Assembly: GCA_024763535.1 (NCBI GenBank)
Contig: JANTFH010000021.1
Location: 1 to 33,476, forward strand
DNA from: Thermodesulfobacteriota bacterium
Lineage (GTDB): Bacteria; Desulfobacterota; Anaeroferrophillalia; Anaeroferrophillales; Tharpellaceae
Direction of reading: 5' to 3'
Length of the DNA: 33,476 nt
The translations under genes and the position numbers were made by a program. Every line of letters starts with the position of its first letter. Position 1 is the stretch's first letter. The notes beneath the pieces were generated by a model. It saw only the letters and a program-made list of their open reading frames with translations. It did not search any database and was not told where the DNA came from. Positions 17,515-25,311 of the stretch are shown one piece after another.

Positions 17515-17951
17515 AACTTTCTACTAAAGGTCGCTATTCGGTAAGAGCAATGGTCTCACTCGGAATCCTGGCGGATTCTCATTCAGGTCCGGTTTCCCTG
17601 AAACAGATCAGTGAGGTCGAGGGCATCTCGGTAAGTTATCTGGAGCAGCTTTTTGTTCATCTGCGGCGCTCCGGTCTGGTTAAGAGCGTTCGCGGGCCGG
17701 GCGGTGGTTATCTTTTTGCCCGAGAGCCGGAAACCATCATGATTGATGAGATTATGGCGGTGGTTAAGGAGTCGATCAATCCGGTTGACTGTAAAAGTTG
17801 TGAACACTACGACGAGGCGGCTTGCGCCTCCGGTGAGCTTCGTAACGCCTGTTGCGTAACCCGGCCGATGTGGGATGAACTTGATGAAAAAATCGGTGAC
17901 TTCTTAAAGGGTATATCCTTAGGTGACCTGCTTAAAGGACTTGATCGTTAG
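17511..17951 (+). CDS. Rrf2 family transcriptional regulator
   Basis: A 146-residue winged-helix regulator beginning at TTG 17511 (MKLSTKGRYSVRAMVSLG), with a GGAGG ribosome-binding site seven bases upstream, inside the end of the ferredoxin gene. The helix-turn-helix region (SLKQISEVEGISVSYLEQLF), the wing (LVKSVRGPGGGYLFAREP) and a cysteine cluster (CKSC, then CASGELRNACC) are visible. Cysteines in this position hold a 2Fe-2S cluster in IscR and related Rrf2 proteins, so cluster or cysteine sensing is likely. Its neighbour nifS, starting nine bases downstream, makes it an IscR- or CymR-like regulator of sulfur or Fe-S metabolism. The extra cysteine spacing differs from IscR, so I do not use that name. 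Confidence 0.9.
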   Translation: MKLSTKGRYSVRAMVSLGILADSHSGPVSLKQISEVEGISVSYLEQLFVHLRRSGLVKSVRGPGGGYLFAREPETIMIDEIMAVVKESINPVDCKSCEHYDEAACASGELRNACCVTRPMWDELDEKIGDFLKGISLGDLLKGLDR

Positions 17952-17959
17952 GTCCTGGG

Positions 17960-19147
17960 ATGTCTGCTGTAGAACTCTACTTCGATTACAATGCCACGAC
18001 TCCGGTAGACCCTGAAGTATTGAAGGTTATGGCCGCTGTGGCCCGGGATACTTTCGGCAACCCTTCCAGTTCCCACTGTTTCGGTCGCCCAGCGGAGGCT
18101 GTCGCCGCGACCGCCAGAGAGCAGGTTGCCGGGCTTATTAAGGCGGAAGCTCAAGATATCTACTTTACTTCCGGTGGTACCGAAAGTGACAATCTGGCCT
18201 TGAAGGGAGTGGTTTTACCTCTCCTGCTTAAAGGTGAAAAGCCGCACATTATCGTATCCCAGGTTGAACATCCGGCAATCCTTAAGAGTTGTCTTTTTCT
18301 TGAAGGCTGCGGGGCCCGGATAACCTGGCTTGAGGTTGCGCCGGACGGTACTTTAGCTCCGGAGACGGTAGCGGCCGCGATTCAGAATGATACCGTTCTG
18401 GTTTCGTTGATGCTGGCTAATAACGAAACCGGGGTACTCTTTCCTCTGTCCGAGATTTCTAAAATTACTCGCGCCCGGGGGGTTTTGCTCCACACCGATG
18501 CGGTTCAGGCTCTGGGCAAGGTTGAGATCGATGTCGGTACACTGGGTGTTGATCTGCTCTCGCTCTCCGGTCACAAGGTTTATGCCCCCAAGGGGGTCGG
18601 AGCCCTGTGGGTGCGGGGCGGGGTTGCGCTTGAGCCACTGCTGCACGGCGGCGGTCAGGAGAATAACCGCCGCAGCGGAACTGAAAATCTGCCCGGGATG
18701 GCGGCGCTGGGTTTAGCCTGTGAAATACTATCTGCCAACATGGCGGCCGAGGGCAGAAGAATCGCATCTCTGCGGGATAAACTTGAATCGGAACTTGACA
18801 AAGCCCTGGATCGGCAGCTTACTTTCCACGGCCATCGACAGTGCCGGGTTCCCAATACGATCTCTTTGAGTGTTCCCTATGTCGATGGTGAATCGCTTCT
18901 GGCTCACTTAGACCTTGAAAATATCGCGGTCTCCGCCGGTTCCGCCTGCTCCAGCGGTGAGCATCGCGGCTCTCCTGTTCTACGGGCCATGGGGGTGGAT
19001 GACGAACTGATTCAGGGGGCTCTCCGCATCAGTCTCGGCCGTTGGACAACCCAGGCGGAAGTTGATACCTTTCTCGAGAAATTCACCACTGTCGTCCGCC
19101 GTTTATGGGCTATATCACCACTCTATCAGAAAATCAGTTATTCCTGA
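17960..19147 (+). CDS. nifS: Cysteine desulfurase, NifS/IscS class
   Basis: A 395-residue PLP enzyme taking sulfur from cysteine to give alanine and an enzyme persulfide. FDYNATTP at the N-terminus, FTSGGTESDNLALKG, HTDAVQALGK, the PLP lysine in SGHKVYAPKG (Lys206) and the catalytic cysteine in SAGSACSSGEHRG (Cys330) are all present and mark class I. The length is normal. No iscU/nifU scaffold gene follows, so the persulfide may feed general Fe-S assembly encoded elsewhere or the adjacent UPF0280/ferredoxin pathway. It forms an operon with the Rrf2 gene. Whether it is functionally NifS or IscS cannot be decided from sequence alone. Confidence 0.93.
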   Translation: MSAVELYFDYNATTPVDPEVLKVMAAVARDTFGNPSSSHCFGRPAEAVAATAREQVAGLIKAEAQDIYFTSGGTESDNLALKGVVLPLLLKGEKPHIIVSQVEHPAILKSCLFLEGCGARITWLEVAPDGTLAPETVAAAIQNDTVLVSLMLANNETGVLFPLSEISKITRARGVLLHTDAVQALGKVEIDVGTLGVDLLSLSGHKVYAPKGVGALWVRGGVALEPLLHGGGQENNRRSGTENLPGMAALGLACEILSANMAAEGRRIASLRDKLESELDKALDRQLTFHGHRQCRVPNTISLSVPYVDGESLLAHLDLENIAVSAGSACSSGEHRGSPVLRAMGVDDELIQGALRISLGRWTTQAEVDTFLEKFTTVVRRLWAISPLYQKISYS

Positions 19148-19149
19148 TT

Positions 19150-19170
19150 CCGAACCATTCATCGGTTCGG
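19150..19170 (+). terminator. Hairpin after nifS
   Basis: CCGAACC (19150-19156) pairs with GGTTCGG (19164-19170) around a seven-base loop, directly after the nifS stop. It is followed by TCATATTT rather than a clean T-run, so it is a probable but weak terminator. Confidence 0.5.
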
Positions 19171-19301
19171 TCATATTTAGAAATTTCCTTTGATTTACAT
19201 AATTTATTTTTAAATTAATTGTTGCTTTTAGGGTTCGCTTATGCTTATATATAAATATGATTAACTAAGTTTTATTAAAAGTTATATTTAAGGAGGTGCC
19301 C

Positions 19302-20093
19302 ATGCGAAAAGTTTACTTGACTTTAATCATTGTCGGGTTGTTCTTTGGTACCTTCCTTACTCCTGCCGCCGCTGACGATAAGGTGGTGGCGGTTGATGCC
19401 GAAGTGACGCTGATCAGCCAGTATATTTGGCGGGGAATGGTTCTGAATGAAGATCTCTCCCTGCAGCCGACGATGACGGTTGCCAAGAGCGGCTTTTCAT
19501 TTAATGTCTGGGGGCAGCTTAATCTCACCGATTTCGGTGAAGATGAATGTCTCTATACCGATGATTGCGACAGCCGGGCCTGGCAGTTCACTGAAATCGA
19601 CTTCACTCTCGACTATAGTCATTCCTTTGATCAGTTGACAGTGGGCATGGGGATAATTTTTTATGAATTCCCCAACTGGGATCATGCCGATGATACCCAC
19701 GAAGTATATCTTTCCATGGCCTATGACTGCATTCTGCAGCCGGCTCTAACCATATTTTATGATTTCGATGAGGTTGATGCTTTCTATGTCAACCTTGCCG
19801 CCGGTCACTCCTTTGTCTTAAACGATAAATTAAGCCTTGATCTTTCCAGCAGCCTCGGTTTCGGTGACAGCGATTTCAACGAGTTTAATTTTGGTGAGGA
19901 CAGCAGTGCTCTGGTTGATTTTAACTTTGGGGTTGCCGCACCCTATAAAGTGACCGACAGCATTACGGTGACCACCAGCCTGATGTTCAGTTCGATTGTT
20001 GATTCCGATAACCGCGACAGTGTTGATGACAGGGACTGTTGTGATAAAACCGATAATGTCTACGGTGGTATTACATTTATCTACTCATTTTAA
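19302..20093 (+). CDS. TorF-like putative outer-membrane porin
   Basis: A 263-residue exported protein. The signal peptide (residues 1-24) ends PAAA before DDKV. The mature part has alternating hydrophobic and polar residues with VTLISQYIWRGMVL near the start, which is characteristic of the TorF/TIGR02001 family of predicted outer-membrane beta-barrels, and it ends in an aromatic residue (FIYSF), the usual barrel-assembly signal. The ATG at 19302 has AGGAGG five bases upstream; a GTG six bases earlier overlaps that site and is rejected. It contains several cysteine pairs (CLYTDDC, CC near the end). It is the first gene of the unit with the exported EutBC fusion and could let small substrates cross the outer membrane. 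The substrate is unknown. Confidence 0.8.
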   Translation: MRKVYLTLIIVGLFFGTFLTPAAADDKVVAVDAEVTLISQYIWRGMVLNEDLSLQPTMTVAKSGFSFNVWGQLNLTDFGEDECLYTDDCDSRAWQFTEIDFTLDYSHSFDQLTVGMGIIFYEFPNWDHADDTHEVYLSMAYDCILQPALTIFYDFDEVDAFYVNLAAGHSFVLNDKLSLDLSSSLGFGDSDFNEFNFGEDSSALVDFNFGVAAPYKVTDSITVTTSLMFSSIVDSDNRDSVDDRDCCDKTDNVYGGITFIYSF

Positions 20094-20146
20094 CCCTAAA
20101 TTAATCGGACAAACTGTTTTTAAGAACTATTGTTGGAGGAATGATA

Positions 20147-22447
20147 ATGAGAAGTGAAATTTATTCAGATTGCCGCATTAAAGGCAAAAGGTTTTCGGTG
20201 TTCATGGTTGTGCTGTTCTTGTGGTTGTTTGCCCTGGCCTCCCCGGCTGCGGCGATTACGATTGAGGGGGTTAACCAGGGAGAAGATGTCTTTGCTTACG
20301 TCAATCGTATTAAGGGTAAATTCGACCAGTCTTTTTATCAGCAGGTGATGGGTGCCGCCAACGCTTTCAAAGAGGGCGATGCCACCTTGAAAGTCGCGGC
20401 CGACAATGAGACGACCCGGGTTTATGCCAGGATGCTGCTGGCCAACACCAAGGTCGGTGATATTCATGAACATCCACTTTTTGTTGACGGGCTGCAGAAA
20501 ATAATCTGGCAGACTACGAATAAGGTGCAGTACGATAAGGTTAAAGGTATGACTCTGGGGGAACTGAAGATTTTCCTTCTGACCCGTAGTGAGGAAGAAA
20601 TTAAAGGGATTATGTACGGTCTTGACAGTGATGTGATCGCCTGCATTCCCAAGTTGATGAGCAACGCCGAACTGATTGCTTTGGGACAGAAGGTTTTCAA
20701 CCCGCTGCCGGGTTCGAAAATGGGGGCTAAAGGTTATCTCAGTGCCCGGATACAGCCTAACTCGCCGACCGATAATTCGGATGACATTCGCTGGCAGGTT
20801 TTTAATGCCTTCTCCTTTGCCACGGGGGATCTTCTGTTAGGTAACAACCCGGTTGACAGCAGTGTTGAGAGCGTGCATTCGGTCGAGAGCACCCTGTCCG
20901 ATATTATTAAGGTTTTCGGACTGGAGAAGATTATGCCCTGGTGCGTACTCTCTCATATTGATGTGCAGGCCGAAGTCGAAAAGAAATATCCGGGATCGAC
21001 CGCGCTCTGGTTTCAGAGCCTGGCCGGTTGTGACCAGGCCAATGCTACCTTTGGTCTGACTAATGAAAAGATGATGGAGTATGCCAGATCCCGTAAGGGA
21101 AAACGTTATGGTCTCTATTTTGAGACCGGTCAGGGGGCTGATTTTACTAATGGCGCCGGTAACGGTTTCGATATGGTTGTCCATGAATCGCGCAAATACG
21201 GTTTTGCCCGGGCCCTGAAACAGGAGTTGGAGAAGGTACAGCCGGAAGGCGCCTGGCTCCATCTTAATGATGTAGCCGGTTTTATCGGACCGGAAGTATT
21301 TACTTCACGGGAGCAGCTGGTACGCTGCTGTCTCGAAGATATTGCTATGGGTAAGCTGCATGGCTTGACCCTGGGTCTGGACATCTGTTCGACCCTGCAT
21401 ATGACTGTCAGTCTGGATGATCTCGAGTGGTGTCAGGATCAGATTGTGCCCGCCAATCCGGCCTATCTGATGGCTTTACCGACCCGTAATGATCCCATGC
21501 TCAGCTACCTGACCACCAGTTTTCAGGATCATGTCCGGCTGCGGGAGAAATTCGGTCTCAAGGTTAATGATGCGATGTGGGATTTTTATAAACGGATCAA
21601 AGTTATTGATGCTGACGGTAAGTTTACCAAGCATGCCGGTGATCCGGTCTGGGTCTATTATCAGTATTGTCTGGCCAAGGGTGACAAGCGTTCGCAGAAG
21701 GAGATCTATGCCGAGGGTCAGCAGAAAGTTAAAGAAGTGGTTGGCCGGGGTGTCGATCTGGCTTTAGGTTACGGAGACAAGGTTTCCCAGATTGAACCTG
21801 AACTCGATAAGCGAATCCATGATCTTTACGATGATGCCAAGGTTTCACTCTGGGCTGAGTTTACCCCTGAATTTGTCAAGACGATTCCGAACGCGGTTGA
21901 GATCAAAACTCAGTCTCACGACCGGGAGGAGTATATCGCCAATCCTGCCAGTGGAGAAAAATTGAGTGCTGATTCGGTAGCAACTCTAGAAAAACTGCGC
22001 TCCTCCTGGAAGGGTAAGACCCCGGATGTTCAGGTTGTGATTTCAGACGGTCTGAATGCCAAGGCAATTATGGATAAAGGTCATCTTGAGCCCTATCTTA
22101 AAGCCTTAACGAAGGATCTGAAAGCGGCCGGGTTGACGGTCTCCGATAAGAATCTGGTGGTCGTAAGCGGTCGTGTGCGGGCCGGTTATGAGATCGGCAA
22201 TGTCCTTTTTGCCAAAGCTGATGCCGGTAAAAATACGGCAATCGTCAACGTAATTGGTGAACGCCCCGGCAGCGGTCACCATAATTTCTCGGTCTATATC
22301 GCTTCGCCTAAAGCCAAACTCTGGCAGGATAAGAAGGTCGATCATGATATTGTCCGAGTGATTTCCGGGATTTCCGATACGGCCCTGCGGCCGGAAAAAG
22401 CCGCAGCCGAAACCTTGCGTTTGATAAAAATGATCAACGCCAGATAG
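20147..22447 (+). CDS. Exported ethanolamine ammonia-lyase EutB-EutC fusion
   Basis: A 766-residue protein. Residues 1-36 are a Sec-type signal: basic segment RIKGKR, hydrophobic core, and end SPAAA. About 40-510 match EutB, the large subunit of adenosylcobalamin-dependent ethanolamine ammonia-lyase, and about 600-766 match EutC (PDVQVVISDGLN, SGRVRAGYEIG, cobalamin-contacting IGERPGSG). Residues equivalent to E. coli EutB Arg160, Gln162, Asn193, Glu287 and Asp362 are Arg201, Gln203, Asn234, Glu326 and Asp412, so substrate binding and catalysis look intact. EutB and EutC are normally separate cytoplasmic or microcompartment proteins; a fused, exported form is unusual. The ATG at 20147 is seven bases from GGAGG; one at 20141 is too close. 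No other eut gene is nearby. It may deaminate ethanolamine or another amino alcohol in the periplasm, or bind corrinoids. Homology is clear, the function inferred. Confidence 0.85.
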   Translation: MRSEIYSDCRIKGKRFSVFMVVLFLWLFALASPAAAITIEGVNQGEDVFAYVNRIKGKFDQSFYQQVMGAANAFKEGDATLKVAADNETTRVYARMLLANTKVGDIHEHPLFVDGLQKIIWQTTNKVQYDKVKGMTLGELKIFLLTRSEEEIKGIMYGLDSDVIACIPKLMSNAELIALGQKVFNPLPGSKMGAKGYLSARIQPNSPTDNSDDIRWQVFNAFSFATGDLLLGNNPVDSSVESVHSVESTLSDIIKVFGLEKIMPWCVLSHIDVQAEVEKKYPGSTALWFQSLAGCDQANATFGLTNEKMMEYARSRKGKRYGLYFETGQGADFTNGAGNGFDMVVHESRKYGFARALKQELEKVQPEGAWLHLNDVAGFIGPEVFTSREQLVRCCLEDIAMGKLHGLTLGLDICSTLHMTVSLDDLEWCQDQIVPANPAYLMALPTRNDPMLSYLTTSFQDHVRLREKFGLKVNDAMWDFYKRIKVIDADGKFTKHAGDPVWVYYQYCLAKGDKRSQKEIYAEGQQKVKEVVGRGVDLALGYGDKVSQIEPELDKRIHDLYDDAKVSLWAEFTPEFVKTIPNAVEIKTQSHDREEYIANPASGEKLSADSVATLEKLRSSWKGKTPDVQVVISDGLNAKAIMDKGHLEPYLKALTKDLKAAGLTVSDKNLVVVSGRVRAGYEIGNVLFAKADAGKNTAIVNVIGERPGSGHHNFSVYIASPKAKLWQDKKVDHDIVRVISGISDTALRPEKAAAETLRLIKMINAR

Positions 22448-22461
22448 AGGTGTTAATATTT

Positions 22462-22500
22462 AAAGCAGTGGCCGACAGAATTGCCGGCCACTGCTTTTTT
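22462..22500 (+). terminator. Intrinsic terminator after the EutBC fusion gene
   Basis: AAAGCAGTGGCCG (22462-22474) pairs with CGGCCACTGCTTT (22485-22497), a perfect 13-bp stem with a ten-base loop, followed by T residues to 22500. It should end or strongly reduce transcription before the membrane-protein gene, so the transporter genes probably have their own promoter or receive reduced read-through. Confidence 0.88.
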
Positions 22501-22563
22501 GTGCCTTGCAGTTCATTTTCTTGTTGAAAAGTCGGTAATTTTACTGTTAAAAGAACGCCTGTT

Positions 22564-22610
22564 TGCGGGTGGATCTATTAATTTCTATGTTGTGGGTTTC
22601 CAGACCCGCA
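22564..22610 (+). promoter_or_regulatory. Alternative hairpins in the leader of the membrane-protein gene
   Basis: TGCGGGT (22564-22570) can pair with ACCCGCA (22604-22610); GGGT (22594-22597) can pair with ACCC in the same 3' arm (22604-22607). The two pairings exclude each other and lie ten bases before the start codon at 22621, which has no ribosome-binding site. This could be a translational control element. The size is too small for a cobalamin riboswitch. Confidence 0.3.
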
Positions 22611-22620
22611 TTTTCCCTAG

Positions 22621-23418
22621 ATGAGTAAAAAACACGCGGCATTGAAAAGCTATAAGGTTCCCGATCTCAAAGAGAAGATCGGGCTGTATATTAGTGCCCT
22701 GCTCAAGGTGCCGCTCTATCGTTACGGTGAGATCGGTAATATCCTCTATACCGTCGGCAAGAATATTATGGAAGGCGTGGTTCTCTATACCATGTTCACG
22801 ATGGCGGAGAACGAACTTAAGGTAGCGGCGGTGCTGGCGGTGGCCGTGAAATATGCTTATCCCGGAATCTCGGTCATCAGCAGTAACTATACTTCAGGGT
22901 TTATCGATCATCTCGAATCATCATTTCATTCTCTGGCTCAGATTCCCAGACTGATCAAGGCTCAGATCGGGGTCGGCTGCGGTCAGGCTTTAGGCGGTAT
23001 TGCTCTTTTCTGTTGTTTTCCGCCGGTCTTCAAGGCTCTTTTCTTCGGTTTTTCCGGGCGCAACTATATTCTTGTAGGCCTCTACCTGCTCCACCATATC
23101 TTCGACGGCTCGGCCCAGATCCTGGAGGGGCGGAGCTGGTTTAAGATTATTGAGGTTCTACTCCGGAACGGGCATCGTACCACTCTTTCCGAAAATTTCT
23201 GGGTTATCTATGCTCTGTCGCAGAATGTGCAGTTGATTATCGGCCAGATTTTCCTTTGGGGAGCGCTCTTTATGACCTCGTTACATAAGGATCATCTTAC
23301 CTCATTTGTGATCATGGGCAGTGTCATGCTGGGCCTTATTCTGGTTGTCTGTGCCAAATTTATCCTGCCCTGGGTTTTCTATCACAGCTATCGTAAGAGT
23401 GTGGAAGATAGTGTGTGA
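22621..23418 (+). CDS. Polytopic inner-membrane protein of unknown family
   Basis: A 265-residue protein with a cytoplasmic-looking basic N-terminus (MSKKHAALKSYKVPDLKEK) and about six hydrophobic segments, roughly residues 37-62, 65-88, 117-146, 148-163, 197-224 and 232-262. No transporter signature that I know is visible, and I do not recognise the family. Charged residues (His, Asp, Glu) occur between the segments. It sits between the EutBC fusion and the ABC transporter genes on the same strand, 74 bases before the ATPase gene, so it may be an accessory membrane component of either. It does not resemble EutH. The ATG at 22621 lacks a normal ribosome-binding site, but no better start is available. 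Confidence 0.6.
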   Translation: MSKKHAALKSYKVPDLKEKIGLYISALLKVPLYRYGEIGNILYTVGKNIMEGVVLYTMFTMAENELKVAAVLAVAVKYAYPGISVISSNYTSGFIDHLESSFHSLAQIPRLIKAQIGVGCGQALGGIALFCCFPPVFKALFFGFSGRNYILVGLYLLHHIFDGSAQILEGRSWFKIIEVLLRNGHRTTLSENFWVIYALSQNVQLIIGQIFLWGALFMTSLHKDHLTSFVIMGSVMLGLILVVCAKFILPWVFYHSYRKSVEDSV

Positions 23419-23491
23419 TAATAATTTTTCTCCTTTTCCGAAGCTGTTTCGGCGGCGTTTACGAATGCGTCAACTTTGATGGTTGTACCCT

Positions 23492-24250
23492 ATGTTGAGA
23501 ATCAAGCACCTCACTTTCTCCTTCGCCGAACGTAATATTCTGGATGATATATCCTTAAGTTACGATTCCGGTTTGGTACACGGCCTGATCGGCCCAAATG
23601 GTTCCGGGAAAACCACGCTCTTGAAAAATATATGCCGTATCTATAAACCGACTGCGGGCAGCATTGAAATTTCCGGTCAGGAGTGTCATGAACTGGGCCG
23701 GCGGCAATTGAGCGCGCTGGTCTCTCTCGTACCTCAGAATCCGAAAGTAAGCTTTCCCATAACCGTCTATGATCTGGTGACGATGGGACGTTATCCCCAC
23801 CTTAAACGTTTCCAGACATTAAATGAACATGACCTTGAGGTGATCGGGTCGGCTCTGCGGGCGACCAACACCGAAGCCTTGAAGGAGCGTTCCGTAAACG
23901 AACTCTCCGGCGGGGAGGCGCAGCTGGTTCTGATCGCCCGGGCTCTGGCTACGGAAGCATCTCTGATTCTTCTTGATGAGCCGACCGCAAGCCTTGATGT
24001 CGGTAATTCACTGGCGATTATGGAGTTGTTGCGGGAACTTAAAAAACAGAGTAGAACTATTCTGGTGTCAGTACATGATCTGAATCAGGCCCGGCGTTTC
24101 TGTGATACTCTGACGATTCTTAAAGAGGGCAAAATATATTATTTCGGGCCGGCCGAAGAGGCGCTTACAAAGACCTCTCTCGAGGAGGTCTTTCGGGTTA
24201 CCTTTGCGCAAATCAAAGCACTTGAATTTGACAGTTTGACAATGGCATAA
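23492..24250 (+). CDS. ABC transporter ATPase, BtuD/FecE type
   Basis: A 252-residue ATPase of the importer family that drives uptake of vitamin B12, haem and iron chelates. Walker A GPNGSGKTT, Q-loop LVPQNPKVSFPITVYDLVTMGRYPHL, signature LSGGE, Walker B LILLDEPTASLD and the H-loop histidine in VSVHD are all intact. The MGRYPH motif is typical of this group. The ATG at 23492 gives the normal start MLRIKHLTFSF; a TTG nine bases earlier is possible. With the binding protein and permease genes that follow it makes a complete importer. Which chelate or corrinoid is carried cannot be told from the ATPase. Confidence 0.92.
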   Translation: MLRIKHLTFSFAERNILDDISLSYDSGLVHGLIGPNGSGKTTLLKNICRIYKPTAGSIEISGQECHELGRRQLSALVSLVPQNPKVSFPITVYDLVTMGRYPHLKRFQTLNEHDLEVIGSALRATNTEALKERSVNELSGGEAQLVLIARALATEASLILLDEPTASLDVGNSLAIMELLRELKKQSRTILVSVHDLNQARRFCDTLTILKEGKIYYFGPAEEALTKTSLEEVFRVTFAQIKALEFDSLTMA

Positions 24251-24276
24251 GCTGCTTTTTATCAGGATGGATATCT

Positions 24277-25311
24277 GTGCGCTATAAATCTGCTCTACTT
24301 TTAATTATTATCCTGCTCTCATTTTCCGGACTTTCCCCGGCGGCGGAGTCCTGGAAGATGCCGCCAACCCCTCTGCCGCTGGACAAATTATTCGCTGAAC
24401 TAAGTTATGTCAGGGGTGCGGCTCGGGATCGTCCGGAAACCGGTGCATGGCCGCGTTCCATAGCCTATCAGCGCCGGGTCGTAGATTACCATAAAGACAG
24501 CTTTAAGGTTGAGAGTAAGATCTTTACGCTTAAGCGGCCGCCGCAGAAGATTATCCCTCATGCCGTCGGAATCACCGAGATTCTCTGGGCTATCTGTCCC
24601 CGTGAGCGTTTGCTGATGTTCAACCAGGTAGCTGCTGACCCCCGGTTTTCAATGATTGCCGAACCGGTGGCCGAGACCGGAAAAATATTTACTGCGAAAG
24701 AGAGCGAACTTATCATCGCCGCCCGTCCCGATCTCGTTCTGACCGTAATTTTTTCCGATGCTGTATTCAAACAGAGATTGAAGCAGGCGGGCATTCCGAT
24801 TCTCGATCTGGGCTCTCCCGATTCACTTGATTCAGTTATAAGGGAGATTCGTCTGCTTGGCAAAATCCTGGATGAGAGCGGCAATGCGGAAGCCTTGCTG
24901 CAGGTAATCAGGCGTAATCAGGCTCTCCTGCGGGCCGCCCTGCCGCGGCGCAAAAAACCGTTGCGGCTGCTCTATTACGATCTGGGCGGCTATATCCCCG
25001 GTAAGAGTTCAAATTTTACTTCGCTTTGTAAAATGATCGGCGCGGTTAATGTCGGGGCTGAACAGGGAATTAATTCGTGGCGGCAGGTAGATCATGAGAC
25101 CCTGCTTAAATGGGATCCCGACGTGATAATCGTTCCTCTGGAAAACAATCTTAAAGAACAGCTTGAAAAGGATCCGCTGCTCAGTTACTGCCGGGCCCTG
25201 CGCCAGGGCAGACTGCTGCAGATTCCCGGCCTCTATCTACGGACCAACTCGCAATTTATGCTGGTAAGTGCCGATCTTCTGGCCGGTATAATTTATCCTG
25301 GTGCCTTTTAA
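24277..25311 (+). CDS. ABC transporter substrate-binding protein, BtuF/FecB type
   Basis: A 344-residue protein with a signal sequence (about residues 1-23, GLSPAA end). The class III periplasmic binding fold begins at PPQKIIPHAVGITEILWAI, near residue 88, followed by the hallmarks AARPDLVLTV, GIPILDLG and LKWDPDVIIVP. Before it is an extension of about 65 residues (from ESWKMPP to FKVESKIF) not usual in BtuF or FecB. The start is GTG at 24277, about 13 bases after AGGA. Its stop codon abuts the permease start. The family covers corrinoids, siderophores and haem; the link to a cobalamin-dependent enzyme upstream favours a corrinoid, which is an inference. Confidence 0.88.
   Translation: MRYKSALLLIIILLSFSGLSPAAESWKMPPTPLPLDKLFAELSYVRGAARDRPETGAWPRSIAYQRRVVDYHKDSFKVESKIFTLKRPPQKIIPHAVGITEILWAICPRERLLMFNQVAADPRFSMIAEPVAETGKIFTAKESELIIAARPDLVLTVIFSDAVFKQRLKQAGIPILDLGSPDSLDSVIREIRLLGKILDESGNAEALLQVIRRNQALLRAALPRRKKPLRLLYYDLGGYIPGKSSNFTSLCKMIGAVNVGAEQGINSWRQVDHETLLKWDPDVIIVPLENNLKEQLEKDPLLSYCRALRQGRLLQIPGLYLRTNSQFMLVSADLLAGIIYPGAF

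Noticed and set aside
19148-19301. Cobalamin riboswitch upstream of the barrel-EutBC unit
   Set aside because: The region is short and AT-rich and lacks B12-box or core motifs; the same is true of 22501-22620 and 23419-23491.
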